Below, in pieces: positions 24,231-34,700 of a stretch of DNA of 64,000 nt; position 1 is the stretch's first letter; each line of letters starts with the position of its first letter. The translations under genes and the position numbers were made by a program. The notes beneath the pieces are model-generated. The model did not search any database. It was given only the letters and a program-made list of their open reading frames with translations, and was not told the DNA's origin. The stretch comes from DASZBX01 sp035943635. GTDB taxonomy: Bacteria; Actinomycetota; Actinomycetes; Streptomycetales; Catenulisporaceae. Location of the stretch: contig DASZBX010000124.1 of the NCBI GenBank assembly GCA_035943635.1, forward strand, positions 1 to 64,000, read 5' to 3'.

Positions 24231-25408
24231 AGGATCGTCTCCGGGACTATCCGTTCGAGCCGTTCCGCGGGGCGCTGCCGGACGAGCTGCTCCGTATGGT
24301 GGTGACCGAGCCGGTCAGCCGCGTGCGGCTCCCCGACGGCAGGCCCTGCTGGCTGGTGCTCGGATACGAGTCGGTCTGCACGGTGCTGTCCGACCCGCGA
24401 TTCGCCCGGAACGGCAGCGGACCGTCCGGGGCTGTCGTCGGCTGTCCGTCGAGCGCTCACGGCGGACCCCGGACGTTGAGCGCCGACGGGCCGGATCACG
24501 TGTCGCTGCGCCGTGCGGCCTCGCAGGCGTTCAGCCCACGTGTCATCGAGTCCTGCCGTCCCCTGGTGCAGAAGATCACCGACCGGCTGCTGGACGCGAT
24601 GGCCGAGCAGAGCCGGCCCGCCGATCTCATCAGCACCCTGACGGCGCCGTTGCCCGTCCTGGTGATCTGCGAGATACTCGGCGTCCCCGCCGCGAGCGAG
24701 GCCCGCTTCGCCGCCTGGGCCACGGACATCATGTCCGTGACGGCGTACGACTCCAGCGCCGGAGCTCAGGCGCAGAGCGCGCTGGACGGATACTTCGCCG
24801 ACCTGGTGGCCGCGAAACGCGCCGACCCCGGCGACGACCTGGTCTCGGCCTGGATCGCGACCCAGGCCGAGACCGGCCTCACCGACCCGGAGGTCGCGGA
24901 CCTCGCCCTCACAGTCCTGCGCGGCGGACGGGAGATCAACTCGACCGGCGCGGGTCTGCGAACCCTGTTCGAGCACCCGCACCAGCTGGCGGCCCTGCGC
25001 GCTGACCCGGGCCGCCTGCCGACCGCGGTCAACGAGATCCTGCGCTACTCGGTCCACAGCAGCATGTCCCGCATCCTGACGGCGACCGAGACCACCGAAC
25101 TCGACGGCGTCCGCATCACCGCCGGCGACACCGTGATGGCCCTTCCGGCAGCAGCGAACCGCGATCCGCGTTACTTCGCCGACCCCGACGTCTTCGACAT
25201 CGACCGCACCCCCAACCCCCACCTCAGCCAGGGCCACGGCCCCCACTTCTGCCTCGGCGCGGCCCTCGGCCGGATGGAGATCGAGGTGGCGATCGGCACC
25301 CTGCTGCGCAGGTTCCCCACCCTGGCCCCGGCGGTCCCGATCAGCGACATCCCGTGGCGCAACGAGCGGTTCAACGCGGGCATGGCGGAGTTTCCCGTCA
25401 CGTGGTGA
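24227..25408 (+). CDS. Cytochrome P450 with atypical I-helix and altered heme loop (third of three)
   Basis: 393 residues, ATGA overlap. It is clearly paralogous to the P450 at 11215 (YPFEPFRGALPDELLRMV against YPFGIFRGDLPDELLRMV; both end in a Pro-Trp, Arg-X-Asn-X-Gly segment). ExxR is EILRY. The I-helix reads LRGGREINSTGAG, again lacking the Thr after the Glu. The heme loop is LSQGHGPHFCLGAALG, where the usual Phe of FxxGxxxC is Gln. These changes suggest non-standard oxygen activation or a specialised reaction. It ends the tailoring operon 355 bases before the large assembly-line genes. Confidence 0.9.
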   Translation: MKDRLRDYPFEPFRGALPDELLRMVVTEPVSRVRLPDGRPCWLVLGYESVCTVLSDPRFARNGSGPSGAVVGCPSSAHGGPRTLSADGPDHVSLRRAASQAFSPRVIESCRPLVQKITDRLLDAMAEQSRPADLISTLTAPLPVLVICEILGVPAASEARFAAWATDIMSVTAYDSSAGAQAQSALDGYFADLVAAKRADPGDDLVSAWIATQAETGLTDPEVADLALTVLRGGREINSTGAGLRTLFEHPHQLAALRADPGRLPTAVNEILRYSVHSSMSRILTATETTELDGVRITAGDTVMALPAAANRDPRYFADPDVFDIDRTPNPHLSQGHGPHFCLGAALGRMEIEVAIGTLLRRFPTLAPAVPISDIPWRNERFNAGMAEFPVTW

Positions 25409-25544
25409 CGGGTTCGGAAGCGGGGAGATAGAAAAGCCATGTGCCTGAATATGGTGTTCGAGGGGCGATCGAAATGGCTTGGTTAATTGCTGCTCTTCGG
25501 TGGGATCGAACAGATGTGTGATGCGCCGCTTCTCCGGGGCATGC

Positions 25545-25574
25545 TTGACATATGTTCGAATACTGAATTATTAT
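25545..25574 (+). promoter_or_regulatory. Near-consensus sigma-70 promoter of the NRPS/PKS operon
   Basis: TTGACA at 25545-25550 and TATTAT at 25569-25574 with an 18-base spacer form one of the best vegetative promoters in the window. They lie in a strongly AT-rich block (about 25545-25640). A second TTGACG at 25591 may mark a tandem promoter. The predicted leader to ATG 25764 is about 180 bases, and I see no clear riboswitch or hairpin in it. The 25409-25763 gap contains no convincing gene. Confidence 0.55.
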
Positions 25575-25763
25575 CGATGCGACAGCCTATTTGACGCACT
25601 TTGCCCGAAATTTCTCTATCTCCGTCATAATTCGCGTGAGAAGCCGAAGAAGCCGAGGGGGTAAACAGCTCCGATTTCTTGTCGGGTCCGGGGACGCCGG
25701 TGTTTTCGCTCGCAGTTTTTCTTACGGGGCGCCGCGGTGGGGCGCAGCGAGGGAGAGTTCGAT

Positions 25764-28700
25764 ATGAGCCTTCATGCAATCGCCCGGATGTATGGCGACG
25801 GTGAAATTTCGACTGCTGATGTTCTCTCCGAGCTGGGCAGGTGGGTGGACATCCCCCTGTCGGAGGGGCAACGTGGCCTGTGGGCGCTCCACAGGATGGA
25901 GCCGAATACGTACGCGTACAACGTTCCGGTGTGCTTTTCGGCTGGCCATGTCGACGTTGTCGCGCTTGAAGCCGCGTTCCGCGACACGATTTCGCGGCAT
26001 CCGCTTCTTTCCGCGCGGATACGGGAGACGAGTGACGGACCGTTTCTTTCCCATGGCGATCCCGACGGTTTTTCTGTCGAGTGCATAGATATCTCTGACG
26101 CGCCGCGCGAGCAAGTGCTCGAATATCTGAAGGAAATGGCGCAGAGACCCTTCGATCTGACCGGTGGACCATTGGTCAGACTGGCTATTCTGCGCCGTTC
26201 GGACTCGGAGACGTTCGTCCTTCTGGCTATTCATCACATGGTGATTGATGGAGCTTCGGCGCGCCTCGTCATCGATACTCTGTTCGATGCGTACCAGGCC
26301 CGGCTTGAAGGACGCGATGTGCCGTACCGGCTTGGCTCAGCGTCGTTCGGTGAGTTCGTCGCGTGGGAGAAGGATGCGCTCGCCGGTCCGCGCGCCGCGG
26401 TCGATCGCGAGTTCTGGCAACGGGAACTGGCCGGGGCGGTTCCGCTCGCCGGGCTGCCTTCGCAGGCCACCCTGCCGCCGGACTCGACCCATGAAGGCGA
26501 GGTGTACACGCGCCGTCTGTCGGCAGAGCAGGTCGACGCCGTCGCGGCATTCGCCGCTTCGCACGAGATCAGTCCGGGGAGTTTCTTCCTGGCGGCTTTC
26601 ACGGCACTGCTCCACCGGTACACCGGGGAGGAGGACATCGTCATCGGGATGCCGGTGTCCGGTCGCCCGATGGAGCGTCTCGACGCGATAGTCGGCTATT
26701 TCGTCAACACACTGCCCATTCGGAGCAGGCCGGTCGGATCCGACGAGTTCATAGAGTACGCGCAGCACACACAGTCCACGGTCTTCGACGTGCTCGAACA
26801 CGGCACGTACCCGTTTCACCGCATCGTGCACGATCTCGGCCGACGCGACACCAACCTTCGGTCGCCTGTCTATCAGATCGCCTACAACTATCAGGATTCT
26901 GCTCTCTCCGGCTACATGAGTACCAGGGCCACGACAACCACAGTGGCCGCAGGGACCGCAGCAGTGACCGCAGAGACCGCGGCGGCGGACGCGGCACCAC
27001 CGTTCCGGCTCGTCGAAGGCCTGTATCAGCTTGGCGAATACGACCTCACCTTGGACGTGGTTCCCGGTGGCGGAATCCTCCTGAACTGGAAGTACCACCC
27101 CGACGCATTCTCCACCGACGCCATCGGCCGCATGGCAAACCACTTCGCCAAGCTGATCGACGACGTCATCGCTTCGGACGGCCGGACGCCGATCGGCCGC
27201 CTGAGCCTGCTGGGTGACGCTGAACGGCGGCTCGTCCTCCAGGAATGGAACCATACGACCGTTGACTATCCCGCGGGCAGGACGTGCTGGGACCTCTTCG
27301 TGGAGCAAGCGGGGACAAACCCGGACTCTCCCGCGGTCACTTGCGGGGAGCGGACTCTGAGCTATCGCGAACTCGCCGACCGCAGTTCGGCGCTGGCGGC
27401 TGCGCTTCCGGCGCAGGGCATCGGTTCCGGGAGCATCGTCGGGGTCTGTTGTGAGCGGTCGCTCGACCTGATCGTGGGCCTTCTAGCCGTCATGAAGCTC
27501 GGCGCCGCGTACGTACCGCTGGACGCCACCCTTCCGGCCGAGCGCCTCTCGTACATGGTCGAGGACAGCGGGGCCGAACTCGTCCTCTGCCACGACGCGG
27601 TGATGGACAAGTTGGCGACTGTTGAATTGCACGGGACCAGGCTTTACGCGACGGACCATCAGGACGGCCACCTGGACGACCAACAGGATTACCATCGTAC
27701 CGACGTGGACGAGTCGAGGGATCCGCGCGCCGAAGTCGAACCCGCGGAACCACCCCAGCCGTCGAAGCCCGCAGTCGCCTACGTCATCTACACCTCGGGC
27801 AGCACTGGGAAACCCAAGGGGGTTGTGGTTCCGCACAAGGCGCTGACCAACTTCCTGCTGGCCATGGCGCGAACCGTGGGCGTTACCTCCAGCGACCGAT
27901 TGCTGGCCGTCACCACGCACAGCTTTGACATCGCCGCCTTGGAGCTCTACCTGCCTCTGATCACCGGCGGGCAGGTCTACATCTGCGATACGGCCACGGC
28001 TACTGACGCCACACTGCTTGCCGACAAGATCGCCGGCTGGCAGCCGACCGTCATGCAAGCCACTCCGGCGACGTGGTCCATGCTCCTGCGGGTCGGGTGG
28101 CAGAACGCCGAGGGCATCAAGGTTCTGTGCGGTGGGGAAGCGCTGCCCGACAGTCTGAAGGACCAGCTCGTGTCCGTGGGCGAGGCTTGGAATCTGTACG
28201 GGCCGACGGAGACGACCATCTGGTCCACGGCGAAGCGTCTGAGCCGGGACGAGCCGGTGACCATCGGCCGTCCGATCGCGAATACGCAGGTGTACATCCT
28301 CGACGAGGCCTTGGACCCGATGCCTGTCGGAGTGTCGGGCGAGTTGTACATTTCGGGTGACGGCGTTGCCCTGGGGTATCACCGGCGACGCGACCTGACA
28401 GCGGAACGGTTCCTGGACAACCCGTTCCTGCCCGGTCGGCGGCTGTATCGGACCGGTGATCTGGCGCGTTGGCTTCCGAACGGCGAGATCGTCCTGCTGG
28501 GCCGGATCGACAACCAGGTCAAGCTGCGCGGCTACCGTATCGAGCTCGGCGAGATCGAGGCGGTGCTCGATACCCACCCGGAGATCCGCCAGAGCGTCGT
28601 CGTGGTTGAGTACACCGGCCGGACGGATCGGCTCACGGCGTACTACACCCGGAACGCCCACACGACGGCAGCGGCCACAGAATCCGCACAGCTTCGCGCC

Positions 28701-31700
28701 CACCTGGCGAAGATCCTTCCGGGCTATATGGTTCCCGCCGCATTCGTGGCCCTGGAGGCGTTCCCGCTCACGCCCAACGGCAAGATCGACCGGGCCGCGT
28801 TGGCCGAAGCCGGCTGGCCGGCACCGCTACTCCCGGCTGCTGACGAGATGGTGCCTGCCGCCGAGGTCGAGCGGACCGTGCACAGGATCTTCGGAGAAGT
28901 GCTCGGTATCCGGGTTGCCGACCGCAGCGCAGGGTTCTTCGACATCGGCGGTGACTCGTTCACGGCCGTGGAAGCGGTGGCGGCGATCAACCGCGAATTC
29001 GGCTGCACGCTACGGCCCACCAGCCTGTTCGCGCACTCCTCGGTCGCGGCCATGGCCTGGCACCTGAGCGATCTGACGTCGACGGGAGTGGATTCGACGG
29101 CGAAGGCGGGTGTGGCGGGGCGGCTCGTCGCGGCGTCGGCCGGACCGGGTTCGGCGGCAGAGCCGAGGACGACTGGGCGGTCTGCCGCCGGGCTTGCCGC
29201 TGAGCCGGCCGAGACGACGGGTGACGACGGCTACCTCGACAATTCGATCGCGGTGATCGGTCTTTCCTGCCGGTTCCCGGGTGCCAAGGATCACCGCGAG
29301 TTCTGGCGTGATCTCGTTGACGGGCGCAGCGGCAGCGGCTCGTGGTCGACGGAAGAGCTGCGCGCCCTCGGAGTGCCGGACGAACTCATTGCCCGGCCCG
29401 GCTACGTGCCGCAACGGTCGGTCGTCGACGGCCGGGCGGAGTTCGACGCCGCGTTCTTCGGCATCTCCCCGCGCGACGCCGAACTCATGGATCCGCAGGC
29501 CCGTCTGCTGTTGCAGCATGCGTGGGCTGCTCTGGAGGACGCCGGATACCGGCCCGAGGACGTCCCCGACACCAGCGTCACCACCGCGACGAGCACCAAC
29601 TTCTACCAGGCCCTGCTCCCGGGCCTGATGGCGAACGCTTCCGGCACGCGCGTCCTGGCCAGCGCCGATGTGTACGCCGCGTGGCTGTTCGCCCAGGGCG
29701 GCACCGTGCCCACGATGATCTCGACCAAGCTGGGTCTGCGCGGACCGAGCATGGCGGTGAGCACGAACTGTTCGTCGGCGTTGAGCGCGGTCCACCTCGC
29801 GTGCCGAGGGCTGTTGGCTGGTGAGGTGCGCCAGGCGATCGCGGGTGCGGCCAGTCTGTTCTCCGCGGGTGAACTGGGCTACGTGCACCAGCCGGGCCTG
29901 AACTTCTCCAGCGACGGGCGCAGTCGCGCGTTCGCCGACGGGGCCGACGGCATGTCCGGCGGCGAGGGGGTCGGCGTGGTCGTCCTCAAACGCGCCCGGG
30001 ACGCGCTCGCCGACGCAGACCAAGTCTACTGCCTGATCCGCGGCATCGCGGTCAACAACGACGGCGGGGACAAGGCGGGGTTCTACGCACCGAGCGTGCG
30101 CGGCCAGACCGAGGTGATCCGCAAGGCACTGGACGTGTCCGGCGTGGACCCCGCGACGATCTGCTACGTCGAGGCGCACGGCACGGGCACCAAGCTGGGC
30201 GACCCGATCGAGGTCGCGGCGCTGACCGAGGCGTACCGGCACTACACGGACCGCAGCGGGTACTGCGGCATCGGGTCGGTCAAGAGCAACATCGGCCACC
30301 TCGACGCGGCCGCCGGAATGGCCGGCCTGATCAAGCTGGCCCTGGCCCTGCGGCACGGGGAGGTCCCGCGGACCCTGCACTGCGACGTGCCGAGCGCGCA
30401 GATCGACTGGGACGACTCGCCGTTCTTCGTGGCCGACCGCAACCTCCCGCTGGGCGGCGACGGGCCCGCCCGGGCGGCATTGAGCTCGTTCGGGATCGGC
30501 GGCACCAACGTGCACGCGGTGCTGGAACAAGCCCGCCCTGGCTCGGCGGTCGAAAACCGCCCGGGACCGCACGCCGTGGTCCTCTCGGCGCGTGACGGGG
30601 AACGGCTCGGCGTCCTCGCACGGGAACTTCTGGAGTTCCTGCCGCGGTATCAGGACGAAGGCGGGGACCTGGCGTCGTTGGCGTACACGCTGCAGGTCGG
30701 TCGGCGCGCGCTGGCCAGCCGGGTCGCGTTCGTCGCGGGCGGCATCGACGAGCTGACCGGGCAACTGCGGGCCTACTCCGGGAACGGCGCGCGTGGGGCG
30801 GTGTTCGAAGGTACGGCCCGGCCGTCCGGAGACGAACTGGTCGGGCTCTTCGTCCGCACCCGACAGCTGCGGGATCTGGCCGCACAGTGGCTCGAAAGCG
30901 GCGAGTGGGACAAGGTCGCGCCCTTGTGGGTCAACGGCGTCGACGTCGACTGGCGCGCCCATCACGGGACGAACCCGCCGCACCGGGTCAGCCTGCCGAC
31001 CTACCCGTTCGCCCCGACGCGGTTCTGGCCGGACGCCGAGCCGGTACCGGTCCGGGCTCTGGGACCACAGACGGGACCACAACCCGCATCCGGCATCGCA
31101 GGCCAGGTCGGCGCGGCGGCGTTGCTCGCAGCCACGGCCGGGCCCGAGGGCGTCGATGCGTTCCTGACCCGCCGCGCGCGTACGACGCGGGAGATGGACG
31201 GAATCCTGCGGCCGCTCGTGCTCGGGCAGCTCATGGCGATCGGGCTGTTGCGCGAACCGGTACGCCGCGACCAGGTCGATCCGGCGGGTGTGATCGCGCC
31301 CGGCCACGCGAAGTGGCTCGACCACGCGGTGACCGTGCTGCTCGACGGCGGCGAACTCGTACGTGACGGCGGGTTCGTGGTGCCGAGCGGCGGTGCGCCG
31401 GGCCTCGGGCCGGCGTGGCGCGCGTGGCGCGAGTTCAAGGACGCGCAGGGCGATGAGCCCGAGCTGGCGGCCAAGACCGGCCTGACCGAACGCATGATCG
31501 TGGCCTTACCTGAAATCCTCTCCGGCCGGACGCCGGCCACGGCGGTCATGTTCCCCGACGGCTCGTTCGACCTGGTCGGGCCGGTCTATCGGGGGAACGC
31601 CACGGCCGACTACTTCAACGCGGTGACCGCGGCCGCAGTGCGCGCGGAGGTGGACGCTCGCCGCCGCGGGGCGATCCGGATCCTGGAGATCGGTGCGGGG

Positions 31701-34700
31701 ACGGGCAGCTCCAGCGAGAGCGTGTTCGCGCAACTGGATGATCGCGACATCGCTGAGTACTGCTATACGGACGTTTCCAAGGCGTTCCTGATCGACGCGG
31801 AGCGGCGCTTCGGCGACCGGGTGCCGTACCTGACGTTCGCGCCCTTCGACGCGGAGCGGGAACCCGCCGCGCAGGGACTCGCCCCCGGCACCTACGACAT
31901 CGTCATCGCCAACAACGTCCTGCACGCGACCAGGGACGTCACGCAGTCCGTCCGCCATGCCAGGGCACTGCTGCGGGCAGGCGGGGTTCTGCTGCTCAAC
32001 GAACTCGCCCGGAACGAGTGGTGGTCGCACCTGACCTTCGGGCTGCTGGAAGGATGGTGGCGCCCGGCCGACGGGCGACGGATCGCGGGCGGACCCGCGC
32101 TGTCGCCGGACTCGTGGCGAGGTGTGCTGGGGGAGTGCGGGTTCGACGCGGTCGAGCCGCTGGCCGAGCCCGCTCGGGAGTTGGGGCAGCAGGTGCTGCT
32201 GGCGCGGGCCGGCGCGTCTGCCGCGCGGGCCGTCGCGAGCGCCGGCCCGCAGGCGGCCGCCGGCTCGGCTACGGATCCTGCGTCGCGCGCCCATGCGGGT
32301 CCTGCCATGCTGCCGGCTGCGCGCGGATCGCTCGAAGATCATGTGCGGGAGGCCATCGAGCGGATCCTGGTCGCATCGTTGAGGCTGCGCAGGGACGAAC
32401 TCGCGGTCGACCAGCCTTTCGCCGACTACGGGGTGGACTCGCTCACCGGTGTCGCCATGGTACGTGGTCTCAACGAGTCCCTGGGCACTGACCTCGATCC
32501 GAGCGTCCTGTTCGAGCACCCGTCGATACGGCGGCTGACCGGATTCGTCCTCGCTGAGGAGGGCGCGGCCGTCGCGGCGCACCGGGAGATCGCCGAGAGC
32601 GTCCCCGCTCCGGTCCAGCAGGTCCAGCAGGTCCGGCAGGTCCGGCAGGTCCGACCAGCCGAGCCGATCGAATCAGCCGAGCCGGCCCAGCCAGTCGAAC
32701 CAGTCCACCTGATCCAGCCGACCCGGCCGGCGCCTGCGAAAGCGCCTGCGGAAGCGACCGAGACCTCCAGGGGGTCGACCGCCGGCCGGGAACCGATCGC
32801 GATCATCGGCATGAGCGGCCGCTTCCCGGGCGCCCGGGACGTCGACGAGTTCTGGGACCTTCTGGTGTCCGGCCGGGATCCCGTGGTGCAGGTGTCCCGC
32901 TGGGATCTGTCGTCGTTGGGCAGCGCGTGCGCGGATGGCGGGCTCATGGACGGCGTGGAGGAGTTCGACCCGCTGTTCTTTGGGATCTCCGGCGCGGAGG
33001 CCGCGTACATGGAGCCGCAGCAGCGGCTGTTTCTCCAGGAGGCGTGGCGGGCGCTGGAGGACGCCGGCCATACCGGCGATTCGATCGACCGCGACCGTTG
33101 TGGCATATACGTCGGCTGCGCGGCGGGCGACTACCTGGACCTGACGGTGGTGTCCGACTACCCCGGGCAGGCGTTCTGGGGCAACATGAACTCGCTGGTG
33201 CCGTCCCGGATCGCCTACTACCTAGACCTGCACGGTCCGGCGATGGCGGTCGACACCGCCTGCTCGAGTTCTCTCGTGTCCGTCTACCTGGCTTGCCAGG
33301 GACTGTGGTCGGGGGAGATATCCACAGCGATCGCGGGTGGCGTCTACGTCCAGAGCTCGCCGCGGCTCTACCTCGCCGGATCGCGGGCCGGGATGCTCTC
33401 CCCGACCGGACGGTGCCGCTCGTTCGACCAGACGGCCGACGGGTTCGTGCCGGCCGAGGGCGTCGGCGCGCTGATCCTCAAACGGCTCTCGGACGCCGAA
33501 GCCGATGGCGACCACATCCATGGGGTGATCAGCGGAATCGGAATCAACCAGGACGGGACGACCAACGGGATCACCGCGCCGAACGGGACCGCGCAGGAGC
33601 GGCTGATCCGGCAGGTGTACACCGACTTCGCGATCGACCCGGAAGGGATCGGGCTGATCGAAGCGCACGGCACGGGCACCAAGCTCGGCGACCCGGTCGA
33701 GTTCCGGGCACTGGACCGCGCGTTCCGCGCCTTCACCGCCGAGGAGCGGTTCTGCTCGCTGGGATCGAGCAAGGCCAACATCGGCCACACCCAGTCGGCG
33801 GCCGGGGTGATCGGCATCATCAAGGCACTGCTGGCGATTGAGCACGCTGTCATACCAGGCCTGCTGCACCACACGGAGACCAACTCCAGTGTCACGTTGG
33901 CAGGCAGCCCGTTCTTCGTGCACACGTCATCCAGGCAGTGGGCCGCGCCGAGGGATGGCAGGCGCCGCGCCGCGATCTCGTCACTCGGGGCGAGCGGCAC
34001 CAACGCCCACGCCGTCATCGAGCAGGCACCGCCCACGCCGCCGCGGACCAGGCGGGGCGGGCCTCGGCTGATCACGCTGTCCGCGGCGACCGAGCAGGCT
34101 CTGGGCGAGCAGGTGACCCGGCTCGCACGCCACTGCCGAGAGCACCCGGACCTGGACCTCGGCGAGATGAGTTACACGCTCCTGCTCGGACGCAGACACC
34201 TGCGACACCGTTGGGCGCGGGTGGTGCCGGACATCGCAGTACTGGAACGTTCACTCACCGCGTGGCCGACCGGGCAGGATGCCCGCGCAGACGGCACGGC
34301 CACCAGGGAGCAAGCGCTCGCCGCGGAGTTTCTCGACGGCAGGACACCTGATTTCACCGAACTGTTCCGCGACGGCCGCTATCGTCGCATGCCACTGCCG
34401 GGCTACCCCTTCGAACGCGAGCGCTACTCTCTGCCGCGCGCGGCGGCGGATGAGCGTTCGACGGCGAAAGAGCATCCGGCAGCGGATGAGCAGCCAGCGG
34501 ACCAAGAAGTCCTTACCGGCTCTGAGTTCTTCCTGCGCGACCACCGTGTGCAGGGATCTGCGATAGCGCCGGGGGCGATGTATCTGCAGTGGGCCTGCGC
34601 GGCGGCGCGGCGAACCGGGACCAGCGCAGTCTGCTTGCAAGACATCGTCTTCCTGCGGCCACTCACCGTGTCGGACGGCCCGCGCGCGCTGCGGACGACC

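Noticed and set aside
25479..25664. A 61-codon ORF in the leader of the NRPS/PKS operon
   Set aside because: It crosses the predicted promoter and has no ribosome-binding site or GC-biased third positions.
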